DNA from: Leptotrichia wadei
GTDB taxonomy: Bacteria; Fusobacteriota; Fusobacteriia; Fusobacteriales; Leptotrichiaceae
Reading direction: 5' to 3'
DNA: 64,000 nt
Assembly: GCF_007990545.2 (NCBI RefSeq)
Contig: NZ_AP019829.2
Location: 558,001-622,000 of the forward strand
The position numbers were made by a program, and so were the translations under genes. The notes beneath the pieces were generated by a model, which was given only the letters and a program-made list of their open reading frames with translations, was not told the DNA's origin and did no database searches. Below, in pieces: positions 25,308 through 36,000 of the stretch; position 1 is the stretch's first letter; each line of letters opens with the position of its first letter.

Positions 25308-25369
25308 CTCACTACCTTCTTTGTAGAATTTTTTGTGAATTGTGCTAAAACTCACCTAAGTATTATAAC

Positions 25370-25452
25370 AAAAAAGACTGGAAAAATCCAGCCTAATTTG
25401 TAGCACATTTTTTTTATTATTCTACAAAGTTTCCCCCCTAAAGGTTTTTTAC
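25370..25452 (-). ncRNA. Candidate antitoxin RNA, module D
   Basis: The promoter is TTGACA (plus 25481-25486), 16 bases, TATAAT (plus 25459-25464). The terminator is GGCTGGA-TTTT-TCCAGTC plus six T. The segment CTTTGTAGAAT (plus 25419-25429) pairs perfectly over 11 bases with its own toxin leader (plus 25319-25329). A TTTAGGGGGGAA stretch precedes it, like TAAGGGGAA in the others. Confidence 0.72.
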
Positions 25453-25533
25453 ATATTTATTATAACATATTTTACAAAAATGTCAATTACTGAAATTTTA
25501 TTTTTTATTTTTATGGAAAAAACTTTTTAAAAC

Positions 25534-25542
25534 TGTTATAAT
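25534..25542 (+). promoter_or_regulatory. Extended -10 promoter of the PLD-like lipoprotein gene
   Basis: TGT followed by TATAAT (25537-25542) is an extended -10; no good -35 is visible. The coding start is 78 bases downstream. Confidence 0.5.
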
Positions 25543-25619
25543 TAGAAAAAGGTAATAATAATTTATAAATTATAGATTATTAAATACGTCTATGAAAAAA
25601 TATTAAAGGAGAATTTATT

Positions 25620-27041
25620 TTGAGCAAAAAAATTATTTTTATATTTGTGTTTTTATTATTGGGAACTTTTTCTTGTACTCCGCTTTCAGAGGGGCTTTCA
25701 ATGAAAAGTCAGGTTTATAATGCGGATGATGTGGATTTTTACTATGATTTGACTTATAAGAAAGATGGGGAAACGCATTATGAAAGACAGATCTGGGAAC
25801 AGGCTTATAAGATTTTAGATGAAGCACAGGATTTTTTTCTGATGGATATTTTTGTATTTAATGATTTTGTTGGAAAGGGTGTTGAAGAAAAATTACATCC
25901 ATTACCGCTTGCAGAGGAATTTACAGAAAAGATACTGGAAAAGCGGAAAAAAGATCCAAATGTGGAAATTTATCTGATACTTGATGAAAGCAATACATTT
26001 TACGGGGCTTACGACAATAAGATGCATAAAAAATTGGAACAGGCTGGAGTAAAAATTGGATATGTTGATTTAATGAAGCTGAGAGATCCAATGCTTGTTT
26101 ATTCTGCACCATGGCGACTATTTATACAGCCTTTCGGAAATCCAAAAAATCGTGGAAAAATAAAAAATCCAATTTACGAAGGAACTGATAAAGTTACAAT
26201 CCGTAGCATTTTGAGAGCATTAAATGCAAAAGCGGATCACAGAAAACTAATTATGAATGAAAATACTGCAATGCTGACATCAGCCAATCCACATGCTGAA
26301 GGTTCAAAACATTCAAATATAGCATTTAAGTTTTCAGCACCAATCTTAAAGGAAATTTACGATGCTGAAAAGCCAGTTGCAAGAATTACTAAAAAAGATG
26401 GAAGTTTAAAAAGAAGGCTTCCAAATAAGGATTTTAGCAAAATTCCGTTTTCTTCAAATGACAAGCTGAAAATACAATATTTTACAAATGATGCAACAGC
26501 TAAAGATATTTCAGAAGAGTTAAAAAATACACAATTTGGAGAAAAAGTTATCATTGCTCAATTTTTCCTTGCTGATAGAGGAATAATAAATGACATTAGA
26601 AAGGCGGCAAAACGTGGAGTAAAATTTGAGATAATATTAAATAATTCAGATGCCGGATTGCCAAATAAAGCGGCGGCTGGAGAATTAATGAAATATGCAA
26701 GAAAACATAACTATGACATAGATGTCAAATTTTATAACAAAGGTGAAGAAATGTACCATGTAAAAATGATGTCAATTCTGAAAAAGAATTATCTAATAAC
26801 TTACGGAGGCTCTACAAACTTTACAAGAAGAAATATGAGAAACTATAATTTAGAAAATGAATTGAAAATAATGTCAGCTTACGACCAGAAAGTTTCCAAA
26901 GATATTTTAGACTATTATGACAGATTATGGACAAACAGAGATGGTGACTTTACATTACCCTACGATACACAAAAAAATGAAAAATTTATGAATGACATGT
27001 TATTCAGATTTATGGAAGTAAACGGATTTGGAGCCTTTTAA
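25620..27041 (+). CDS. Phospholipase D-like lipoprotein
   Basis: The N-terminus IIFIFVFLLLGTFSC is a lipoprotein signal with Cys at residue 19, so the protein is likely membrane-anchored outside the cytoplasm. Two PLD half-sites are present: HRK at 207-209 followed by SANPH, and HVK at 380-382 followed by GGSTNFTRRN. The usual HxKx4D aspartates are replaced by Glu and Leu, so the active site is not fully canonical. The two-domain layout resembles cardiolipin synthase and other PLD-family transferases or nucleases; the substrate is not clear. Start is TTG with AAAGGAG 8 bases upstream. Length 473. It leads a same-strand run with the phosphoesterase and the AAA protein. Confidence 0.85.
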   Translation: MSKKIIFIFVFLLLGTFSCTPLSEGLSMKSQVYNADDVDFYYDLTYKKDGETHYERQIWEQAYKILDEAQDFFLMDIFVFNDFVGKGVEEKLHPLPLAEEFTEKILEKRKKDPNVEIYLILDESNTFYGAYDNKMHKKLEQAGVKIGYVDLMKLRDPMLVYSAPWRLFIQPFGNPKNRGKIKNPIYEGTDKVTIRSILRALNAKADHRKLIMNENTAMLTSANPHAEGSKHSNIAFKFSAPILKEIYDAEKPVARITKKDGSLKRRLPNKDFSKIPFSSNDKLKIQYFTNDATAKDISEELKNTQFGEKVIIAQFFLADRGIINDIRKAAKRGVKFEIILNNSDAGLPNKAAAGELMKYARKHNYDIDVKFYNKGEEMYHVKMMSILKKNYLITYGGSTNFTRRNMRNYNLENELKIMSAYDQKVSKDILDYYDRLWTNRDGDFTLPYDTQKNEKFMNDMLFRFMEVNGFGAF

Positions 27042-27077
27042 AAAAATTTTAAATATAATGAAAGAAGTGCGATTCCT

Positions 27078-27812
27078 ATGGAAAACAGAGTTAAGGTTGA
27101 AAGAATAGATGAAAATAATTATGATAGAATATTTGCAATTTCTGATCTTCATGGTCAATATGATTTATTTTTAAAATTACTTGAAAAGATTAATCTAAAA
27201 AGAGAAGATTTACTTTTAATTTTAGGAGATATTTGTGATAGAGGAAAAAAATCTTATGAAATTTATATGAAATGCATGAAAATGATAAAACTTGGATATA
27301 ATCTGAAGTTTATCTTGGGAAATCATGAAGATATGCTTCTGGAGAATTTTGAAAATGATTATCCGTTGAATTATGAAACAGAGTATTCGATTTATAAAAA
27401 TTCTAAATATTTTGAAAAGAAAAATATAGAGAAATGGCATAAGGAAAATTTTTATGCTGAAGTAAAATGGCTGATAAAATGGTTAAAGGATTGTCCGCTC
27501 ATAGTTTACGGAAATGAGAATATTTTTGTTCATGCAGGGCTAGATTTAAGCAAGGATTTGGAAAATCAGGAAAGGGAAAATGTGCTTTGGACACGAGAAG
27601 AGTTTTGGATGGATAAGAAAAATATTCTTGAAGAATATAAAAATAAAAATATATATTTTGGTCATACACCAAATATGAATGGAAAAATATCTAAAAAGTC
27701 TAATAAAATTTATGATATTGACTGTGGAGCATTTTTTACACATTCATTAGGGTGTATGGAAGTAAAAAATAAAAAATCAAAGGGCATAAGGGAAATTTAC
27801 GTACATTGTTAA
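27078..27812 (+). CDS. PPP-family metallophosphoesterase
   Basis: The calcineurin-like signature motifs appear in order: FAISDLHGQYDLF, LILGDICDRGKKS, FILGNHEDMLLE, FVHAGLDL and YFGHTPNMNG. Together they bind two metal ions. The set and length (244) fit bacterial PPP phosphatases, which include protein Ser/Thr phosphatases and diadenosine tetraphosphatases. The sequence alone does not decide which, and no signal peptide is present. The site before the ATG at 27078 is weak (AAAGAAG). It lies 36 bases after the PLD-like gene on the same strand. Confidence 0.88.
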   Translation: MENRVKVERIDENNYDRIFAISDLHGQYDLFLKLLEKINLKREDLLLILGDICDRGKKSYEIYMKCMKMIKLGYNLKFILGNHEDMLLENFENDYPLNYETEYSIYKNSKYFEKKNIEKWHKENFYAEVKWLIKWLKDCPLIVYGNENIFVHAGLDLSKDLENQERENVLWTREEFWMDKKNILEEYKNKNIYFGHTPNMNGKISKKSNKIYDIDCGAFFTHSLGCMEVKNKKSKGIREIYVHC

Positions 27813-27852
27813 AATTCTATTTTGATTAACTATTTATTTTAAAGGAGATAAA

Positions 27853-29484
27853 ATGAAGAAAATTCCTGTTGGTATTGAAGATTTTAAAGAAATTATAAAT
27901 AATAATTGCTATTATATTGATAAAACTAAATTTATTGCTAACATTTTAGATGATGGTTCTAAAGTAAAACTTTTCATACGTCCAAGGAGATTTGGAAAAA
28001 CTTTAAATATGTCAACATTAAAGTATTTTTTCGATATTCATAATGCTAAAGAAAATAAAAAATTATTTAATGGCTTAGATATTAAGAAATCTAAACATTT
28101 TTCAGAGCAAGGACAACATCCAGCTGTTTTTATTTCACTGAAGGGGATTAAGGCTGACAGCTGGGAAAATTTCTTAAATGCCATTAAATCCCTAATATCA
28201 AATCTTTATAATGAATTTGAATATGTAAGAAATTCATTAAATGAAGCTGAACTGAAAAATTTTGATAAAATATGGTTCAAAAAAGATGATGGTGATTATG
28301 AAAATTCTCTAAAGTATTTGACAGCTTATTTATACAAATATTACAATAAAGAGGTTGTTCTTTTAATTGATGAATATGACAGCCCTTTAATTTCAGCTTA
28401 TGAATATCACTATTATGACAAAGCAGTTATATTTTTTAAGATCTTTTACGGAGAGGCATTAAAAACTAATCAGTATTTAAAAATGGGGATTATGACTGGA
28501 ATTATAAGAGTTATAAAGGCTGGTATTTTTTCAGATTTAAATAATCTTAGCATTTATTCGATTTTAAATGAACATTATTCTGATTTTTTTGGATTTACAG
28601 AAGCAGAAGTTGAAAAAGTTCTTAAAGATTTTGAAATTGAGTTTAAACTTTCTGATGTAAAATCTTGGTATAATGGCTATAAGTTTGGAAATTCTGATGT
28701 TTATAATCCATGGAGTATTTTGAAGTTCTTACAATTTAAAAAATTAGCTCCTTATTGGGTTGAAACTTCTGGAAATTTTCTTATTAATGATATTTTAAAA
28801 AATGCAGATACAGAAACAACGGAAACTTTGGAACAGTTATTTTCAGGAGAAAGTGTAGAAGAAAATATTAATGGAAACTCTGATTTGTCTGTATTGCTTG
28901 GGCAGGAGAAAATTTGGGAACTGCTTTTGTTTAGTGGATATTTGACGATTGATGAGAAAATTGGAGAGGATTACGAGAATGTTTATTCTTTGAGATTACC
29001 TAATCGGGAAGTCAGGGAATTTTTTAGGCAGAAGTTTATTGAAGTGAATTTTGGGGAAAGTTTATTTAGGAAAGCGATGGAATCACTTAAAAGGTTGAAA
29101 TTTAATTATTTTGAGAAATATTTACAAAATATTTTGCTGAAGTCGACTAGCTATAATGACACTAAAAATGAGGATTTTTATCATGGGTTAGTTTTAGGAA
29201 TGATGTTTTATTTGGATAATCATTATTACGTGAAGTCTAACGAAGAATCCGGGCTTGGAAGATATGATTTGATGATAGAGCCTAAAAATAAGAATACTAG
29301 GGGATTTATACTGGAATTTAAGGTTACTAAAGATGAAAATAGTCTTGAAAAGGTTTCAAAGGAGGCTGTCAATCAAATTATTAAAAAAAAATATGATGTT
29401 GCTTTGAAAAACAGGGGAATTGAAGATGTTACTTTAGTTGGAGTTGCTTTTTGTGGAAAATTAGTCAAAATTTCTTATTTTTAG
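27853..29484 (+). CDS. AAA-ATPase-like / PD-(D/E)XK nuclease-like protein
   Basis: This is a protein of the large AAA-ATPase_like (PF09820) plus PD-(D/E)XK nuclease (PF08011) family, abundant in Fusobacteria and Bacteroidetes and without a settled function. The N-terminus reads KKIPVGIEDFKEII, then YYIDKTKFI, FIRPRRFGKTLNMS (Walker A-like) and VVLLIDEYDSPLISA (Walker B). The C-terminus has GLGRYDLMIEP and GFILEFKV, the Asp and Glu-x-Lys of a nuclease fold. At 543 residues it is full length. AAGGAG precedes the ATG. A clean terminator follows at 29531. It lies between the inverted autotransporter copies. Confidence 0.88.
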   Translation: MKKIPVGIEDFKEIINNNCYYIDKTKFIANILDDGSKVKLFIRPRRFGKTLNMSTLKYFFDIHNAKENKKLFNGLDIKKSKHFSEQGQHPAVFISLKGIKADSWENFLNAIKSLISNLYNEFEYVRNSLNEAELKNFDKIWFKKDDGDYENSLKYLTAYLYKYYNKEVVLLIDEYDSPLISAYEYHYYDKAVIFFKIFYGEALKTNQYLKMGIMTGIIRVIKAGIFSDLNNLSIYSILNEHYSDFFGFTEAEVEKVLKDFEIEFKLSDVKSWYNGYKFGNSDVYNPWSILKFLQFKKLAPYWVETSGNFLINDILKNADTETTETLEQLFSGESVEENINGNSDLSVLLGQEKIWELLLFSGYLTIDEKIGEDYENVYSLRLPNREVREFFRQKFIEVNFGESLFRKAMESLKRLKFNYFEKYLQNILLKSTSYNDTKNEDFYHGLVLGMMFYLDNHYYVKSNEESGLGRYDLMIEPKNKNTRGFILEFKVTKDENSLEKVSKEAVNQIIKKKYDVALKNRGIEDVTLVGVAFCGKLVKISYF

Positions 29485-29530
29485 CAATAATAATAAAATC
29501 AATATACTTTTAAATTGAAAAAAAATAACA

Positions 29531-29558
29531 AGAGCAGTTTACTAGCTGCTCTTTTTTT
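29531..29558 (+). terminator. Terminator after the AAA-ATPase-like gene
   Basis: AGAGCAG (29531-29537) and CTGCTCT (29546-29552) form a 7-bp stem followed by seven T. Confidence 0.9.
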
Positions 29559-29570
29559 GATTTCCTTACA

Positions 29571-29609
29571 AAAAAGAAGAGCCGCCATTACTGGCAGCCC
29601 TCCTCCCAT
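29571..29609 (-). terminator. Terminator of autotransporter copy 2
   Basis: It is the same GGGCTGCCA / TGGCGGCTC hairpin and TTCTTTTTT tail as after copy 1, with GTAA in the loop instead of GTGA. Confidence 0.85.
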
Positions 29610-32600
29610 TTTGTCTAGCATGTTTCCCTCATTCCTAGAATTTATTAGTATAATACTTTCAATCCTAATCCTGCTCTGAAGTTGTGTCCTTTTGAGTCGT
29701 ATCCTGTGTTTACGTTGAATCCGAATCTTCCGTTGTCCAGTCCCAGTTTCAAGTCTGACTTGAAGTTTCCTCTCTTGTCTTCCTTGTCTCCTCTGATTCC
29801 AAAGTAGTCTGTCCATGCTCCTACTATTCTTGCTTCATTTTCAACATCGTATAGTTTTCCAATTTCGTTTTCATACGCAAATCCTAAGCTTGCTGTCAAG
29901 TTTGAATTCTTGAATACTTCCTGATTGTATCTGAAGTCAATTCCTACGCTTGGCTTAACTGAAACGTAGTCGTCGCTCTTGACGTTCAATGCCATGTCAC
30001 CTTTTTCATGGATTGACGAGAATCTTCCGTATTCCGCTCTGATTCCTAAATTTGGAACTATGCTGAATCCGTCATTTACTACAAATGATTTTTCAAGCCC
30101 TGCATTAAGCCCTGCACCGTAAGAGTAGTAGCTTGCTTTCGCTCTGAACTGTTGATCCACTACCCAGAATCTACGTTTCATGTCATTTCTTCCAAAGAAT
30201 CCATCTCCACCTAGGCTAAGTATGAATGTTCCGTTTGCGTCAAGCGGGATTGACTTGAACACTCCAACTTTTGCCATTGCCTGGTTTTCATATGATTTAG
30301 ATAGATCCTTGAATGTGAAGTAGTTGTTTACTACACCTGCTGACCATCCTGATGACTGTCCAAGTCTTACAGTCTCATCTTCATGAACAAACGCAAATCC
30401 TCCTGCATTGCTGTACCAGTCTGGCATTCCTGCTGTATCTGTCTTGAATTCGTTTCTTTGTCCAAATGCCTTGAACTTGTTAGAATCCTTGGAAACGTTT
30501 CTTTCACTTCTCAAGCTGCTGATTTCTCCACCTAGAATATCTGATGTAGACTTGATTCTTTGTTGAACTCCACCATAAATGTGACCTCTCATTTGGTCAA
30601 ATGCTTGAGCCAATATATGCCCTTCTCCGTTACCTAAGCTGTTCAGCTTGTTGAAGATAACTTTTTCAGCGCTTTCCTGTCTTGCGATTTCATAAATGTT
30701 GTCCAAGTTGTTTGTGAAGTTTACTAGAGACTTGTCATTATCATATGCGAATGAATGATAAGGAACTTTACTCATGTAAATTTCTGACAACTGGTTGTTA
30801 GAGTCAAGTTTTGCTAATACTTGCCAAGTCAAGCTTGCAGAAAGAACGTTCACTTTTGCTCCTCCAGGCAGTCTTGACAATGCATCGTTAAATGGTTTTA
30901 GGATGTTGCTCTTAGTTACGTTTCCGTTTACATCAACCTTATCCCCAATTCTGATTGCCTTAGAGTTTGTATACAGTGTAGCTTCCGGTCCGAAGTACAA
31001 GTCAACTTTTCCTAGTTTAGGCAAGTTTTGGATTCCGTCAATTGGGTTAGTGTATCTGACTCCTGACGTGTCAACATACATTCCGATTGACGTTACTTCT
31101 GACAATGGGTCTTTGTATGCGTGTTCCCATACTGGATTACCCCATTCATTCTTAACTGAAAGGTCAATTATTCTTGTTCCTCCAGTTTGAATGCTGCTGC
31201 TTACTGTTATGTTCTTAGCCCAGTCTCCAGGATTTGCCGCATCACTTTCAACATCAAAGATTGGCGTGTCGATTCCGTCAACACTTACCTTAGTTATAGG
31301 CACGATGTCTGGAGCTGTTATAGTTGTTCCGACACCTGTTGTCTTAGGATTTCCGCTTGTCCCTTCCTCAATTGAGCTTTCTTTTCCTCCGTAAAGGTCT
31401 GTTCCGCCATTTCCATTAGTTTGCCCTGCTGTCACGGCAGATGATGAAGTATATCTTGAATCTGTTGATTTAAGCACTTCTGTTGGGTTTCCGTTTGCGT
31501 CTACGATGAATCTTGATCCGTCTGTTACGATTCCGTAAGATCCCGATCCTGTTACATTAATATGTCCGTAGTTCTTAATGTAACCTCCATTAATTGCCAC
31601 TACCCCTTTCAAGCTTTGGGCGTTACCTTCGATTTCTCCATAGTTTTCCCCAATTGCTCCTCTGTCTAGGTACATACCAATTGCGCTTTCTCCTTCAAGA
31701 CGGATATTACCGTAGTTTACTGCCTTAGACCCTGCACCAGTTGCGAACATACCGATACCTTCTTTTTCCTTGACGATAATATTTCCCCTGTTTACAATGT
31801 ATCCTTCTTCTGTCGTCTTGTCAAAGTTTCCATCTGTCTTGTAGTGGTTTCTACCTGCCGCCATCGCTGCCGAGTATTCCATGTTTACAGTGTCAGACAT
31901 ACCTGTAGTGATTGTTCCGTAGTTTGTTGACGGAGCGCTTGTATTTGCCGAGAAGATACCTACGTTTCCGTACCCTCTTGCTGTGTTGTTGTTGTCAACA
32001 TCGTATTTAGATCTCAGGTCAATTGTTCCGAAGTTGTCCATTGAACCTTTAGTATAGTAGGCTGTGTTGTAATCCCCGTTCATTGTTACGTTTGCCCATG
32101 ACTTACCTCTTGATGCTGTGTCTGCTGAATAGTAGTACACTGCATTTCCCTGCTCCTTAGTTTCTTCTGGAACTTTAGGGTTTGATGGGGCTGTTGACTT
32201 GACCTGTCCTCCTGCAGTTCTGTTGGAAGCCAGTACAACTGTCGGAGCATCTGTCGCTGTCAATGAACTAACCTTTCCGCTTGCGTCAAGAGTGTAGGCA
32301 CCATCACCAATTGTTACGTTTGTTGCAGGTCCTCCATTCTTTTCAGCCATGACAATACCGTAAGAGAATCTGTCAATGTCCATGTCAGCGCTTACATTAA
32401 TGTTTCTTGCAACGCTTCCCTTGTCAATATATACCCCAATTGCAGAGTCAAGCTCTCTTGGCTTGTCCAGTCCAGATAACAAGTCGTTTGCATTTGCATA
32501 AGCAGTCTGTCTGTTAATAGGGTAAGCTCCTGGCGCTGTTGAAACTCCTGATGTAGTCTGAACATGCCCTAGAACTGTATCGTTACCAACTAGCAATTTA

Positions 32601-33034
32601 GTATTCTTAATGTTGACATTTCCGTCACCGGAATAGATACCGTAGTTGTTTCTGTTAATTGTAATCTTAGATTTAGTTCCATCTTCCTTGCTGTCAGTAT
32701 TTACATTATATCCGTAAATAGCCCAGCTTCCTATGTTCTTGTTGTTTGTAGAATCTCCAATTGTAATATCTCCACGGTTTGTGATAGTTGTATCAAGCTT
32801 ATTAGTAGAGTTTGCAAAGATTCCCACATTAACTTTCTTCATGTCTTCAGAAGTTAGCGTGCTAGCCTGTGCATCTAGCGAGTCGTTAAGCTTAATCTTA
32901 CCAAAGTTTACGAATGTTCCCTTATTTACTACAGCACCGTAAGCTCTTACATTAGTCTTAGATGATGAATCTTCTTCAATATTACCTCTGTTAGTTACAG
33001 TATCTGCACCATCGTTAGTGTTTACCAAGATACC
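29571..33034 (-). repeat. Inverted repeat, 3' arm of autotransporter copy 2
   Basis: It matches 16580-20043 over 3464 bases in the opposite direction. Differences include Asn/Ser after GKV in the passenger and several changes in the last 30 coding bases. Confidence 0.92.
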
Positions 33035-36000
33035 TGCGATTCCTTTGTAAGTTCCACCATTAACAGCAGCCACTTTAGATTTGGCTTGTTCGTAAGCCAA
33101 GTCTACTGGACTTGTAGCATGGTTAGAGAATTTAATATCTAAGTCATTTGATGCATGTGTAATTCCTGTATTTCTTCCACCAAATGCCATTGCAAATCCA
33201 TTTTTATTATTTTTTCCAAAATAGTTATATTGGAAAGTTTTATTATGATTAGCACCTGTAGCAATTTCAGAATTATCAGTTACCCAAATTCCAACACCAT
33301 CATCTCTAGTTGTAACTGTGAACTTATCAGAATTTAACTGAATTTTCGCATTTTCAGCATAAATACCAATACCATTTTCTTTAGTTACAATATCGTTACT
33401 ACCACTTGCATCTGATCCAAGGCTTCCACCAAATCCTTTTAATGTAATTAGTCCACCGTTACCGTTTGAATTTTCATTAACTAATGCTATACCTACTCCT
33501 CTACTGCTTGAAGGTGAACCGCTAGCTTGTACTTCTATTCCTGCAGTATTACCAATTTGAGTATCATCATAGCTGATAGTTACATTATTTTGTTTTGCAT
33601 TAACATTTTTAGCAAAAATACCAGTTGCAGTTACAGATCCATTATTAGATTCTCCACCATCAACTTTAATTTTACCTTCAGACGTAATAGCAGTTGCATC
33701 AGTATCAACAATTGATCCATCTATTGTGTAGCTGTTAAGATAATTAGTTGTGTCTTTTCTTGAAATTCCAACTATACCGTAGTTTGCTCCACTAGGAGTA
33801 GATTCAGTAGTACTGTTTATATTTAATGAATTTGCTGTTAAACCAGTTGGTTTTGTATATTTACCAGAAACTTCGATAGTTGCATCTTTTGTATTAGTAA
33901 GAATACTGTTGTCAGTTCCAACTAAAGCGTTTCCATGATCAACTTTTACATCTTTTTCATTCTGAATAGTTCCATAAGATACATTTAATGCAGTTACAGC
34001 CTGATCTTTAGAACCTCCAGTTATATCAACAGTTCCTTTATTTACAAATCCTGATTCAGAATTTTTAGTTTTTCTCCATGTTGTATCATTACCATACACA
34101 TCATTCCATCTAAATAGGCTATTTGCCATGCTAAGTCCCACATTTTGTAATTGATAGTTTGTATTTCCTTTAGCATCTTTTAAATCTCTATTTGTACCTC
34201 TTACATCACCTTCTACTTTTTTATTAGTATCAATTGTTACAAAAGTACTTTCCATTTTTATATCATTAAATGGATCATTCTTAGTTGGAGGAGTAGTTGC
34301 TGTTCTTGTTTCTTCTTTGTTTTCTAAATTAACATCTTCCCCTATTTTTACTTTACCGTTAATTATAGTAACATCAAGTTTATATGAATCACTTGCACTT
34401 GTACCATTTTTAATTTTCATTCCACCTGCATATTCACCAATTCCACTTAAGAAATTACCAGTTGCTGCACCAGTACCTGCTCCCCAGCTTTTATCACTGT
34501 TCCAGTTAATTTCATTTTTTGGCTGGTTAATAACTCCGATTGTTACGTTATCACTAAGGATATTTGCTGTTACTTTATCCATACCTTTGTATTTTGCATT
34601 AGTTTTAACATTTGCTTCTGAATTACTTCCTGCATAATCCCATTCTCTAGCAATTGAATCCCCACCAGCAATAATATTTCCTGCACTAGCAAAGCTTCCA
34701 TTATATTTATTACCGCTTAATAAGATTCCGTCATACATATCTATATTAGTAACAGTAGAAGTACCAAAATCTATACTAGCTGTATCATTAATTCCTGTTC
34801 TGTGAACATAAAACGGACTTATATTGGCATGGTCATTCTCACCTGTATAACTAGGAGCCATACCTTTTCTAGTTCCAGAAAATGTAGCATTAGAAGTAGC
34901 TAAGGTAATATCCCCATTTCCATTTGGAGACTTATTATTTTGATGTAAAATATTACCTCCTTCATATTTAATAGAACCACCATTAGTAGCATATAAAGCT
35001 CCACTAGCACCACTTACAACAGAAACTTTTTCCATTTCAATATTAGAATTTGGTCCAGTTGCTACAGCTCCAATACCATAAATCAATGATTTATTGTTTG
35101 CATAATCAGTAACATCTGCTGAAGCATTCGCACCAACAACTTTAATAGTACCACCATTTTCAGCATAAGCACCTATATTTTGATATGTATGAGGTCTTGC
35201 ACTTGCACTACCGCTACCATATTTACCGTTGCTTGTGTTTAAAACTAAATAATCAGTAGCATTAATATCTCCCTCAATTTTAATTTGTGGAGTGTTGATA
35301 GAAGCAAGGGCATTTGCACCATTAGCATATGCAATTATAGACTGAGGTGCGGCAGCTCTAGTAGATTTAGCATCTATACTTCCAGAATTTATAGCAAAGT
35401 AAGCTATACTTCCTAAATCTGGATTATTGTCACTTGCCTTACCAGCCATATCCACTGGACTCTTGAATTCAATTCTTGAAGGTTTTACAGCTGATGTGGT
35501 ACTTTGAGCATATCCGGTATTTTGTATAACACCATCAGCATAACCAACAATAGTGTGTTCAGCAACAGAATTTAAGTACATGTCGTCATAATCTCTTTTA
35601 ACAGCACCTGCATTCCAATAAACTGAATCACTTATAACAGTATTTTTACCAGTAACTTCAACTGTTGTTCCATTAGTTGCTTTAATCAAAGTATTATTTC
35701 TACTAGGTGTATTACCACCATTTTGAATACCAAATCCAACGTTTAGTTTCTCAACTTTAACATTATCCAAAGTCCCACTAAGTGCTGAAGAGATATGTTG
35801 CTTACCAATTCCACTACCTTGTCCAGAAGCAGCATCTACAACAACATTATTATCCCCAAACATAGCTCCTTGAATATAAATTTTACCTGCAAAAGCCCCA
35901 ACTTGAGCATTACCGCTAGCATTACCGTCTGGTTTTTTCAAAGCAACCATAACATTGTTGTTACCTTTCATTTGTACATCGCTCAAAGTAAGTTTACTTG

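Noticed and set aside
25620..29484. A defence island made of the PLD-like, phosphatase and AAA/nuclease genes
   Set aside because: The PLD-like protein is an exported lipoprotein and the AAA family is common with no proven defence role here. Co-orientation alone is not enough.
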